DNA of 34,285 bases from Solirubrobacterales bacterium (GTDB lineage: Bacteria; Actinomycetota; Thermoleophilia; Solirubrobacterales; Solirubrobacteraceae): the NCBI GenBank assembly GCA_026392385.1, contig JAPLCG010000066.1, positions 1 through 34,285 of the forward strand, written 5' to 3'. The notes beneath the pieces were generated by a model. The model made no database searches. It was not told the origin of the DNA and saw nothing but the letters and a program-made list of their open reading frames with translations. This document shows, piece after piece, positions 9,141 to 18,400 of this stretch. Each line of letters starts with the position of its first letter. Position 1 is the stretch's first letter. The position numbers and the translations under genes were made by a program.

Positions 9141-10651
9141 TGCGTACCCCCATCAACCCTCAGGCGCATTGACAGCGCCTCAAGCACATCCTCTACTCCA
9201 GTCAGGCCAGCTTCCCGCAAGTCGGCGATTGTGCGAGCCACGCGGAGAACGCGCACACGACCGCGCAGACCAACTAGTCCCCGCGCGTAGGCTGCGTCGA
9301 CGGCTTCGAGAGCCTCTTTGCTCAAACAGCGCTGATCAGTAAGCGATGCCTCTGGCGCTTCAGCGTTTGATCGGATCGTCGATTGAGGCCATCGAAGGTT
9401 GCGCTGTGCATGGGCGGCAACCACTCGCCCAGCAACCTCAGCGGTGGAAGCGGATGATGATGACCTCAGTTGATCACCGGTTGGATTGGCCAGCGCGACG
9501 AGCAGGTCAAGGCGGTCGACAAGCGGCCCGCTCAATCGGCGTTGGTGGCGGTCAATCGCCTGCTGGTCGCAGTGGCAACGACTGCCTTGTCCCGCATAGC
9601 CACACGGGCAGGGATTCGTGGCAGCGACAAGTGTGCAACGGGCGGGAAAGGTCGCTGCGCCTGAACGCCTCACTACGGTAACCGAGCCATCCTCTAATGG
9701 CTGCCGAAGAGCATCCAGCGAGTGTCGGGGAAACTCGGATAGTTCGTCGAGGAACAGAACTCCCCGGTGCGCGAGGGTCACCTCGCCAGGCATTGGAACG
9801 CTGCCACCACCGACTAGCCCTGCCGGCGAAACGGTGTGATGCGGGGCACGAAACGGCCGCTGACGCACGAGGCCTCCACCATCAAATAATCCGGCTACAG
9901 ACTGTATGCGGGTCACTTCCAACGCTTCATCGCCAGCGAGCGGCGGAATCAGCCCAGGCAGCCGCCGAGCCAGCATCGTCTTACCAACGCCGGGAGGCCC
10001 CTCCATCAGCAAATTGTGTGAACCTGCTGCCGCAATCTCGAGTGCTCGCGACGCATGGGGCTGACCTCTTACATCAGCCAGGTCAAGGCCACTGTCAACT
10101 GTGGCAGTCTCAATTGTGGGGCGGGCAAGTCTGACCTCAGCATTGCCGGAGAGCACCGCTGCAAGCTCCTGAAGGTCGCGGATTGCCCCAACCTTCAAGC
10201 CTGTGACCAAAGCAGCCTCTCCTGCTCGCTCCTCAGCAACGAGCAGCAGTTCGATACCCGATGCTCGGGCTCCTTCAGCTGCAGCCAGCGTGCCCCGACA
10301 ACCTCTCAGCTCACCACCCAATGAAAGCTCGGCAAAGACCGCTACGCCGTCGAGAGACCCGACTGGAACCTGTTCGCTGGCGGCCAGAAGCGCTGCTGCG
10401 AGCGCAGCGTCAAAGGCCGGACCGGCTTTCTTCAGGCTCGCTGGAGCCAAGTTGGCAACAATTCTTCGGAGCGGAAAATCAAAACCGCTGTTAAGCAGCG
10501 CGGAGCGAACGCGTTCCCTTGACTCCCTCACCGCAACATCACCAAGCCCAACGAGCGTAAACGCGGGTAGCCCTGGCCGTACATCAACCTCAGCTGTCAC
10601 CCGGACAGGGTCGAGGGCGGAAAGCGCAAATGTTGCGACTCGGGCGAGCAC
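9137..10651 (-). CDS. comM: ComM/YifB-family Mg-chelatase-like AAA ATPase
   Basis: Lon-like N-terminal domain (VDVRPGLPAFTLVGLGDVAVRESRERVRSAL); NLLMEGPPGVGKTMLARRLPGLIPPL; HRGVLFLDELSEFPRHSLDALRQPLEDG; ATNPCPCGY. Confidence 0.95.
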   Translation of the reverse strand: MLARVATFALSALDPVRVTAEVDVRPGLPAFTLVGLGDVAVRESRERVRSALLNSGFDFPLRRIVANLAPASLKKAGPAFDAALAAALLAASEQVPVGSLDGVAVFAELSLGGELRGCRGTLAAAEGARASGIELLLVAEERAGEAALVTGLKVGAIRDLQELAAVLSGNAEVRLARPTIETATVDSGLDLADVRGQPHASRALEIAAAGSHNLLMEGPPGVGKTMLARRLPGLIPPLAGDEALEVTRIQSVAGLFDGGGLVRQRPFRAPHHTVSPAGLVGGGSVPMPGEVTLAHRGVLFLDELSEFPRHSLDALRQPLEDGSVTVVRRSGAATFPARCTLVAATNPCPCGYAGQGSRCHCDQQAIDRHQRRLSGPLVDRLDLLVALANPTGDQLRSSSSASTAEVAGRVVAAHAQRNLRWPQSTIRSNAEAPEASLTDQRCLSKEALEAVDAAYARGLVGLRGRVRVLRVARTIADLREAGLTGVEDVLEALSMRLRVDGGTQ

Positions 10652-10803
10652 GATCGAAACCTACGAATCATCAGCCGCAAAATGTCCTTGAATTCGTGCC
10701 AAACCAGACATGAATCTCGCGACAAATAATTCGCGTTCAATTCGAGCCACAAATAGAACAGGCAACGTGTGTTGCGTCGCAGATTTGGCCGTAACTTCGG
10801 CTA

Positions 10804-11169
10804 ATCACCGATCAACGTCGAAACACCGGAGCCCGTGGCGAACTACTCGCGCTCGAACACTACGAGCGGCTCGGCTTCGTTCTGGTTGATCGGAATGTCC
10901 GAACCCGCTACGGCGAACTTGACCTAATCGTTTCGAATCACGAGCTACTAGTCATCTCTGAAGTGAAGACGAGGCTTGAGGGTCGCGGATCGCCGCTTGA
11001 ATCCTTTACTCCGAACAAAATTCGCCAAGTAAGACGTATGGCAGCTAACTGGCTTGCTTCTGCGCGACCAGGCCGAAATGCGCTTCGTCTGCGCCTTGAT
11101 GCAGTCGCCGTCGTTATCGATGCCGGCGGTGATCTAGTTTCGCTCGAATGCTTAGAGGGCGCCCTCTAG
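10804..11169 (+). CDS. YraN/UPF0102-family predicted nuclease; non-canonical (ATC) start or lost start
   Basis: Manual translation of frame 1 from 10795: LRLITDQRRNTGARGELLALEHYERLGFVLVDRNVRTRYGELDLIVSNHELLVISEVKTRLEGRGSPLESFTPNKIRQVRRMAANWLASARPG, the YraN GELDLI...EVK core. In-frame TAA at 10792-10794 and no ATG/GTG/TTG before 10963. Confidence 0.8.
   Translation: MTDQRRNTGARGELLALEHYERLGFVLVDRNVRTRYGELDLIVSNHELLVISEVKTRLEGRGSPLESFTPNKIRQVRRMAANWLASARPGRNALRLRLDAVAVVIDAGGDLVSLECLEGAL
11153..11168. repeat. Perfect 16-bp palindrome TAGAGGGCGCCCTCTA spanning the convergent yraN and rnhB stops
   Basis: Read directly: cttagagggc|gccctctagc. Each half is the reverse complement of the other. Confidence 0.9.
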
Positions 11170-11798
11170 CTGGTAGCGCCTTTGGCTGCCTTGTAGGCAT
11201 CCGAATTAAACGAAAGCCGATGCAGAGGAGTCGCCCCATAGGTTGCAATTGCGGCTCGATGGTCCGCGGTCGCATAGCCAACATGGCTCTCAAAGCCATA
11301 CTCAGGCCAGCTCTCTGCGGCTTTCAGCATGAACCTGTCACGAACGACCTTTGCAACTATTGAGGCCGCAGCAATCGCAGCGCTGCGACCATCGCCGCCG
11401 ATTAGCTTCTCAGCCTGGCCTACATCCAGCTGAACCGCGAACCCATCGCTAAGTGCGATGCCCTCTGGACGAGCTATCCGAGACAGTGCATCCGAGAGCG
11501 CAGCAAGATTCGTGACATGCAGCCCATCCCGATCAATTACAGCCGCCGGGCGGATCGCGACCGCAACCGCATCTGCTGCAGCAATCACCGCAGTAAAGAG
11601 CTTCTCGCGCGCTGCGCCCTTGCGCCGTTTTGAATCATCGAGATTTTCAAGGCTGCGGATCGAGCTAAGCGACATCTTCGAATAGTCGAACCCGACCGCT
11701 GCCGCGACAATCGGCCCGGCGAGGCAACCTCGGCCGGCCTCGTCAGCCCCAGCAACCCAGTCAAAGCCAAGCGATCGGTCAAAGGCGAACAGCCGCAC
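11166..11798 (-). CDS. rnhB: Ribonuclease HII
   Basis: DWVAGADEAGRGCLAGPIVAAAVGFD...IGGDGRSAAIAAASIVAKVVRDRFM...YGFESHVGYATADHRAAI. GTG at 11798 is the likely start; the ORF track start at 11864 would overlap lepB. Confidence 0.93.
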   Translation of the reverse strand: MRLFAFDRSLGFDWVAGADEAGRGCLAGPIVAAAVGFDYSKMSLSSIRSLENLDDSKRRKGAAREKLFTAVIAAADAVAVAIRPAAVIDRDGLHVTNLAALSDALSRIARPEGIALSDGFAVQLDVGQAEKLIGGDGRSAAIAAASIVAKVVRDRFMLKAAESWPEYGFESHVGYATADHRAAIATYGATPLHRLSFNSDAYKAAKGATS

Positions 11799-11823
11799 GG
11801 AAGCCGGCGTGCGGTCTTTGGGC

Positions 11824-12453
11824 TTAGAAGATGCCAATCCGGTTCGGCGGCCAGTAAGTGGCAACAGCTGCGCCGATCAGCCAGTCCTTCGGAACCGGAC
11901 CCCAGAAGCGGCTGTCGTCCGACTCACCACGATTGTCACCCATCATGAAGTAGTGCCCTGCAGGAATCGTAATCGTGCCGAGGTTGCATTCGGGTTTATC
12001 GCCACATGGCCTTGTGTAGGCATCCGGGGCGACAACGCCGTTCACGACTGCGTGCCCATCGCGAACCGAAATCGTGTCACCCGGACCGGCGACGAGCCGT
12101 TTAATGAATGTCTGCTCCGACTGGTTTGGCGTCGGCTTGTTGCACGGCAGGCGGCTATGGGGCCCGTCGTAGTAGAAGGGACCTTGCCCAGGGGTGCCGC
12201 ACTCGCTTGTGTCGGCTCCGGTTGGCGGATGGAATACGACAATGTCGCCAACATCGGGAGCACTGAACCGCTCACCGAGCCGGTCAACGAGTACTCGCTG
12301 GCCAACCGTCAAAGTCGGGACCATTGACTCACTCGGGATCCGGTACGGCTTGATCAGGAACTGCTGCACAATCAGCGCGATACCGACCGCACCAGCTATG
12401 ACGAGGATCAGCTCAACAATCGAGCCAACCGTCGAGTCGCGACGGAGCTTCAC
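11824..12453 (-). CDS. lepB: Signal peptidase I
   Basis: TM segment [35 protein letters not shown] (catalytic Ser); [11 protein letters not shown] (catalytic Lys); [20 protein letters not shown]. Confidence 0.95.
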   Translation of the reverse strand: MKLRRDSTVGSIVELILVIAGAVGIALIVQQFLIKPYRIPSESMVPTLTVGQRVLVDRLGERFSAPDVGDIVVFHPPTGADTSECGTPGQGPFYYDGPHSRLPCNKPTPNQSEQTFIKRLVAGPGDTISVRDGHAVVNGVVAPDAYTRPCGDKPECNLGTITIPAGHYFMMGDNRGESDDSRFWGPVPKDWLIGAAVATYWPPNRIGIF

Positions 12454-13139
12454 GCCTCTTCGGCGGGAGATTCCTCGGCCGCTGCCGGTTCATCGGCGGG
12501 CGCCTCGTCAACCGGTTGATCGGCGGGCGCCTCAGCTACCGGTGTATCAGCAACCTCGTCATCGGCTGGAGCCTCAGCTGCCGGTTCTTCTGCGGGGGCA
12601 GCATCAACTACCTCCTCAACAACGGCAGCTTCAGTCTCGCTGCCAGTGACCGATTGATCGGCGGCAGGCGATTCAGCTTCAACCAGCTCCGCGCCGTCGG
12701 CTTCAACCTGATCAGTCACAACCTCTGGCTGTGTGAGGAGGTCCCGTCCGACTGCAACCTCAGGGCCGACATCGGTCCGCTCGCGAACCCTTGCCTTGCG
12801 GCCAATCCGATCGCGAAGGTAATAGAGCTTGGCGCGACGGACATCACCGCGAGCTACGACCTCAATCTTTTCAATCTTCGGAGAGTGAAGCGGGAATGTC
12901 CGCTCTACACCAACTCCGAAGGATTCCTTACGAACCGTTGCGGTCTCGCGCACACCATTGCCCTGACGGCCAATGACAACTCCCTCAAAGACCTGTGTAC
13001 GGCGGCGAGTTCCCTCGACAACCTGGACATGGAAGCGGACGCGGTCGCCGGGACCAAAGTCCGGGAGCCTGCGGAGCTGTTCGCGCTCAAGTTTTTCTGC
13101 GCTGCGGTGAAGTCCACCGGAGCTGCTGTGGCGATCCAT
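12450..13139 (-). CDS. rplS: Ribosomal protein L19 (bL19) with a long acidic Ala/Glu/Pro-rich C-terminal tail
   Basis: [100 protein letters not shown], followed by about 108 aa of tail. Confidence 0.93.
   Translation of the reverse strand: MDRHSSSGGLHRSAEKLEREQLRRLPDFGPGDRVRFHVQVVEGTRRRTQVFEGVVIGRQGNGVRETATVRKESFGVGVERTFPLHSPKIEKIEVVARGDVRRAKLYYLRDRIGRKARVRERTDVGPEVAVGRDLLTQPEVVTDQVEADGAELVEAESPAADQSVTGSETEAAVVEEVVDAAPAEEPAAEAPADDEVADTPVAEAPADQPVDEAPADEPAAAEESPAEEA
12485..12533 (-). repeat. Imperfect 27-bp tandem repeat in the L19 tail (9-residue EAPADxPxx unit)
   Basis: ccggttcatcggcgggcgcctc at 12485-12506 and ccggttgatcggcgggcgcctc at 12512-12533; degenerate copies follow to about 12600. 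Confidence 0.8.
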
Positions 13140-13140
13140 C

Positions 13141-13851
13141 CTAACCGGTGAAGCCGCCTTCGCGCCTAGTCGCATCTTCTTCTGCCGCTCGCGATCTGCT
13201 CTGATCGCGTCGCCACTGCTCAATAAGTGCATGGTTACCGGAGAGCAGAACATCGGGTACAGGCCAGTCGCGGAACTCTGCAGGCCGCGTGTAATGCGGG
13301 TACTCGGGCGCCCCATCTAGCGCCTCGGAGTAACTCTCCTCTACCGCCGAATGTTGATCGCCGAGAGCACCAGGCAAGCGCCTTATGACGGCTTCACAAA
13401 GAACCATTGCCGGAATCTCACCACCGGCAACCACGTATCGCCCAATTGAGATTCGATCACTGCACATGTGATCAAGAATCCGCTCGTCAAACCCTTCGTA
13501 GCGTCCACAAAGCACAGTCAGTTGTGGAACCGCTGCCAACTCTGAGACAAGCTGATCATCCAACAGGCGACCATTTGGGACCATCGCTACAACGCGGCGA
13601 TCGGAGCTCAGTTGGCTCGGGTCACTGCCATATCGATCGCGGAGTGCCGCCTCAACAACGTCGACGCGCAGAACCATTCCCGCTCCGCCGCCAAATGGAG
13701 TGTCGTCAACTTGGCGCCCACTCAGTTGCGAGCTTTCCCGATAGTCAACGCAATCAAACCTGCTGTCCGAATCGGCCACATTGCGGACGTGGCGCTGCGC
13801 CCTAAACCAATCAAATGCCTCTGGAAACAGCGTAAAAACATCAATCTTCAC
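13141..13851 (-). CDS. trmD: tRNA (guanine-N1)-methyltransferase
   Basis: [16 protein letters not shown]...[16 protein letters not shown]...[13 protein letters not shown]-like ([16 protein letters not shown])...[27 protein letters not shown]. Confidence 0.96.
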   Translation of the reverse strand: MKIDVFTLFPEAFDWFRAQRHVRNVADSDSRFDCVDYRESSQLSGRQVDDTPFGGGAGMVLRVDVVEAALRDRYGSDPSQLSSDRRVVAMVPNGRLLDDQLVSELAAVPQLTVLCGRYEGFDERILDHMCSDRISIGRYVVAGGEIPAMVLCEAVIRRLPGALGDQHSAVEESYSEALDGAPEYPHYTRPAEFRDWPVPDVLLSGNHALIEQWRRDQSRSRAAEEDATRREGGFTG

Positions 13852-14354
13852 TAGCTTCGCTCCTCGCCAAGGAACTCCAAGTCAACCTCGATCAGCGCCT
13901 GCTCAAGGTTGACTGAGCGAATAGCGTCGGAGACGATCGGCACAAGCAGCTCAGGAAGCGGGTCCCGAGCTACCTGAAGAACCTCGCAGGATGGCAATCC
14001 AACTACTCCGGTGACCTGACCAACGATCTGATCACCATCACAAACTTGGCAGCCAACGAGGTCCTCAACCCACCACTCCTGGTCACCGAGCGGTGGCAGT
14101 TCCTCCCGATTGACACTTAGTGTCGCGCCGCGGATCGCTTCAGCATCTTCACGACTGCTGCAGCCTTCAAACCGGAGAATTGGATGAGCGTCGGTACCTG
14201 CACGACGAACGATCTTGCGAGCAGTTGAATTGACCGTTACGACTCGCCCCTGTAGCAGCAGATTTGACATTGGCTCACGAACATGAACCGAGCCATCCAG
14301 CCCATGGGGTTTACCGACGGTGCCTACAAGGACGCTTCGCTCCGGTTGGGACAA
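13851..14354 (-). CDS. rimM: 16S rRNA processing protein RimM
   Basis: VLVGTVGKPHGLDGSVHVRE...EEWW-type PRC region (QEWWVEDLVGCQVCDGDQIVGQVTGV); position between khpA and trmD. Confidence 0.9.
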   Translation of the reverse strand: MSQPERSVLVGTVGKPHGLDGSVHVREPMSNLLLQGRVVTVNSTARKIVRRAGTDAHPILRFEGCSSREDAEAIRGATLSVNREELPPLGDQEWWVEDLVGCQVCDGDQIVGQVTGVVGLPSCEVLQVARDPLPELLVPIVSDAIRSVNLEQALIEVDLEFLGEERS

Positions 14355-14365
14355 CTGCGCGGCCC

Positions 14366-14602
14366 TCAGTCGACGATGTCGATGAAGACGCGCCGATCGC
14401 CATGCGCCGCGGCCTTAACGACCGTCCTCAGCGCGTGTGCCGTGCGTCCCTCACGTCCGATTACGCGCCCGTAATCTTCATCGTGAACGCTTAATTCCAA
14501 CAGCAGAGTGCCGTTATCATCAGATTCACGGACACTGACCGAGTCGGGATGTTCAACTACGGAACGAACGAGTTGCTCAAGCATCTCACCCGAGGTTGCC
14601 AT
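14366..14602 (-). CDS. khpA: KH-domain RNA-binding protein KhpA
   Basis: MATSGEMLEQLVRSVVEHPDSVSVRE...VHDEDYGRVIGREGRTAHALRTVVKAAA with the GxxG KH loop; position between rpsP and rimM. Confidence 0.88.
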   Translation of the reverse strand: MATSGEMLEQLVRSVVEHPDSVSVRESDDNGTLLLELSVHDEDYGRVIGREGRTAHALRTVVKAAAHGDRRVFIDIVD

Positions 14603-14610
14603 GCAAACCC

Positions 14611-14865
14611 TTAACGCGCGTTTGGATCGATGCCCTGAGTGCGCATCAGTCGCCGAACCGTGGCCGTTGGCTGTGCGCCTTTGGCCATCCATTCGCGGAT
14701 GCGATCCTCATCAAGCGAGATCGTTGACGGCTCTGTCTGGGCGTTATAGCGCCCGACGGTCTCAATAATCCGTCCGTCACGAGGTGAACGTTGGTCAGCA
14801 ACGACAACCCTCCATACAGGGTTCTTGTGGCTTCCCACGCGGGTGAGTCGGAGTCTTACGGACAT
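14611..14865 (-). CDS. rpsP: Ribosomal protein S16 (bS16)
   Basis: MSVRLRLTRVGSHKNPVWRVVVADQRSPRDGRIIETVGRYNAQTEPSTISLDEDRIREWMAKGAQPTATVRRLM. Confidence 0.96.
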   Translation of the reverse strand: MSVRLRLTRVGSHKNPVWRVVVADQRSPRDGRIIETVGRYNAQTEPSTISLDEDRIREWMAKGAQPTATVRRLMRTQGIDPNAR

Positions 14866-14936
14866 GATTTAGATGCGGCCGAGAAACGACCGTCCCGACA
14901 GGTTAGCGGTACTGGGCCAGACGCGCGGATTGGGGC

Positions 14937-15368
14937 TCAGGCGCTCACCACTGCAGTGGCTCCGCGAATCTCAACAATATGGACGCGTTGTCCTGGTTCA
15001 ATGTCCTGCTCATCCCAGCTTCGCGCCGTCCAGATCTCCTCGTCGATCCTCACGCAACCAACGGCCTCGGAATTCGCGATCCGCTCGACTACAAGGGCGG
15101 GACGACCAACCAAGGTGCCGCTACCGGGCTTAGCTCTTGTTTCAGCAAGTTGAGCTGAGCGCAATGCCGGTCTGATCACCCATCTACCTATGAGACTGAA
15201 AACAACAAATACGAATAGCGATACGACTAGGTCATCAATCAGGATCGCGCTGACACAAGCTAGTAGCGCTGCTGCGGCAAACGGCAGAATCACGACGGAA
15301 CGCCGCAACACCCCTGCGAGTGCGAGCGCCACAGAAACCAGAAGCCATACAACTGACAAAAGAACCAT
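14937..15368 (-). CDS. NfeD-like membrane protein
   Basis: N-terminal TM segments, then an OB-like C-terminus GTLVGRPALVVERIANSEAVGCVRIDEEIWTARSWDEQDIEPGQRVHIVEIRGATAVV. Confidence 0.8.
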   Translation of the reverse strand: MVLLSVVWLLVSVALALAGVLRRSVVILPFAAAALLACVSAILIDDLVVSLFVFVVFSLIGRWVIRPALRSAQLAETRAKPGSGTLVGRPALVVERIANSEAVGCVRIDEEIWTARSWDEQDIEPGQRVHIVEIRGATAVVSA

Positions 15369-15425
15369 CTGGTCCGACAGCGTAGCGATGCGCTACCTGA
15401 AAGCAGCCTGCGGGCGGTGCGTTAG

Positions 15426-18400
15426 TCAGGCGGCCCGAGAGCTATCGAGCTGCGGTTCCAACCGCCTTGAGACAACCTTCGAGACACCATCCCCGCCCAT
15501 TGACACTCCATACAGCGAGTCGGCGGCCTCCATCGTCCGCCGCTGATGCGTGACAACAATGAACTGCGCGCGACCGGAATAAGCGCGGAGCAGATCAATG
15601 AAGCGACCAAGGTTCAGATCATCGAGTGCAGCCTCAACCTCATCAAGAATGTAGAACGGGCAAGGCCTTGCGAGGAAGACGGCAAACATGAAGGCCAAGG
15701 CCGTCATTGACTTCTCACCACCGGAAAGCAATGTCAGCCGCTTCATTGACTTGCCACCTGGCGTGATCTCAATCTCGACTCCGTACTGCTCGGTGTCATG
15801 TTCAGCAATTTCATCAGCGTCGGCTTCAGGGTTGACTTCAGACTCTGCCTCGCCTCCGAGCGTTGCCTTCGGACCGGCCTCCTCGCCAACAAGTCTGAGC
15901 CTTCCGCGCCCACCTGGGAACAGTTGGGCGGCGAGTTCCTCGAAGTGAGCCGAGGCGGCCTCAAAGGTCTGCTCGAAGGTCTCCTTGATCGTCCGGTCGC
16001 AGTCGCGAACCAACCCCTGCAACTCAGACATCGCAGTCTCAAGATCCGTTCGCTGAACTTCGAGCTCCTCGACATGCTCAAGCGCCTCCTGATACTCAGC
16101 TTTAGCGAGCGGATTAACCGGTCCAAGCTGTTCACGTCGCTTAGCGAGACGCTCCACTAGCGAGCCGAACTGATCACGTTGCTCACTGCTGAGCGGTTGA
16201 TCGGCAGGTCCGTCTTCTAGCTCCAACGCGCTTGCCAGTCCGGTCGTAAGTTCGGCTGACTCCTTGGCGCGGTCCCGAAGCCGCTGCAATTCAACTTCGG
16301 CGACCGTTACAGCCTCGCCCGCTGTACCTAAGGCCGCCTGCAGGGCAGCTTCCTTTCCGGCGAGAGTTCGCAGCTGCTGTGCGACACCGTCGCCCTTACC
16401 TCCATCGCCGGCAAGCTCCGCATCAAATCGGGCTCGAACCTCGGCAACAGACTTAGCGGCCCGTTCAAGCACAGCCAAGACCTGGTGCGTCTGAGGGATT
16501 AGCTCACGGTCCCGCTTAAGGCCGCTAGCGAGGGCCGTCAACCTTGCGGTGGCGCCCTTCTGCTGTGCGGCAAGTCGTGCGGCGATTCGCTCCTCTGCCG
16601 CCAACTCAGCGGCAACTTCCGCTCTCCGTACGGCGGCCGGCCCAGCCTGTGGCGCCTGCTTGCGCGTGTTGAGAACCCACTCTGCGCGCCGCTGGGCCTC
16701 CGCAGCTGAGTCTGCAGCAGCGCGCTGCTCTCGACGCTCACGATCGCTTTCAACTGCAACAGCTTGAAGCTGCTCAAAATCGTTCTTGACGCTTTGTGCA
16801 GCCACCTCGGCGCTGTCCACTGAGGCCTGCGCTGAGCTCAACTCAGATGTCAGTGCGAGCCGACGATTGCGCTCTTCAAGAATGCGACCAGCGCCGCCGC
16901 CGGAACTCTGCCGAAGTTCACCGCTTGCCCCGGACCATGAACGCCCGCTGGTCGTAACAGCAAGACCGGCAAAATTATCGGGAAGCGCGACGAAATCCTC
17001 TACCAGCCAGCAGTCAGCCAAGAGGTTCCTTGCTATCTCACAGAGCTGATCATCACCTTCAACAAATTGGGCGAGGTTTCTCGCGCCAGCAACAGGTGCC
17101 TCGCCGGCTAGTTCTCGCTTTGCAATGTGTCGCGAGACCAGTACTAGCCCACCGTTTTCCCCAGCACTGTCAAGTAGCGCGGTTCCATCGCCGAGGCTGT
17201 CAACAACGGCAGCAGCGAGACGCCCCCCGAGCGCAGTTGTTACGGCAGCTTCGAACCCCTTCGCGACTGTGATTCCATCGGCAAGCGCCTTGGTTCCGTC
17301 CGGCGCGGAAGCATTTGTTCGCAGAAACTCATCAACCGAGGCAATCTGTCGCTCAATGCCGGCGAGAGCCTTTCGAGCTTGATCAACTGAGATCTGCGCA
17401 GCACGCTCAGCCTCGCGGGCTTTCTCGAGCTTTGAGGCGTTCTCCTTCGACTGCTCAGCAGCAACCGAAGCCTGCTCGGAGGCCGCGACTGCCAGCTTTG
17501 CCGACTCGATCGCTTCCTGCTCCAAACCCTGAAGATCGCCAGCCCGCTCACGCTCAAGTTCAGCGTCAAGCCGTCTAAGTTCGGCACTCAGCTCCGCTCG
17601 AGCCGCAGCCTGAGCCTCGCTCGTGCCACCGTCGTCAGGGCTGGCTTCCGCAGCGGCCAGTTCCTGCTCAGCCGCAGCTACTCGCTGAGTTAGCGACTCA
17701 AGTGCGGATTCCGCTGCTGCTCTGCGATCGTCAATTCGATCGCCCGCTGCGCGCACGGCATAGGTGCGTGAGGCGATGTCATCGCGTTTTGCAGCGAGTC
17801 CAGCCAATGCCTCCTCTGCCTCAACGCGCTGCTTGCCGATCGCAGCCGCCTCCACGGTTATCCGGTCGCGCTCAGCGCGAGCAGCGAGACCAACCTTTTC
17901 AGCTGCATCCTGTTCGGCAATGCGCGCCCTCAGATCGTCCTTCGCGATGCTCCATCGTGCCTCAAGCGACTGCCGCTCTAGCCGGGCATGGATCTCGGCC
18001 GCCTCAGCCTGACGCTTAAGTGGCTTGAGTCGAGTGCGAGCTTCGCGTTCAACATCCAGCGCCCTGTCGAGATTGTCGCGAGTCCGATCAAGTTTGATCT
18101 GCGCCCGACGCCTCCGCCTACGATGCTTTCCAAGACCAGCCGCCTCTTCAATCAACAGGCGTCGATCGCGTGGCTTTGAAGTCACGATCTGCTCAACCCG
18201 CCCCTGGCCAATGACCGAATGACCTTCCTTCCCGAGTCCACTATCGGAAAGAACCTCAAGAACATCAGTCAGCCGACAGCGAGCACCATTGAGGCGATAT
18301 TCCCCTTCACCGTTGCGATCAAGTCTCCGCATGACCGATACCTCAGCTGCAGGAAACGGCAGCGACCCGTCGCTGTTGTCGAAAACAAGTTCAACCTCCG

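Noticed and set aside
10652-10803. Possible CRISPR-like or regulatory repeats (AATTCGtGCC / AATTCGaGCC) upstream of yraN
   Set aside because: Only two short imperfect copies with irregular spacing; no array and no convincing operator symmetry.
12516-13151. 211-aa plus-strand ORF antisense to rplS
   Set aside because: Opposite strand of an unambiguous L19 gene with no independent support.
17702-18019. Plus-strand ORFs antisense to the smc coiled coil
   Set aside because: Arg/Gln/Pro-rich shadow translations of the coiled-coil coding sequence.
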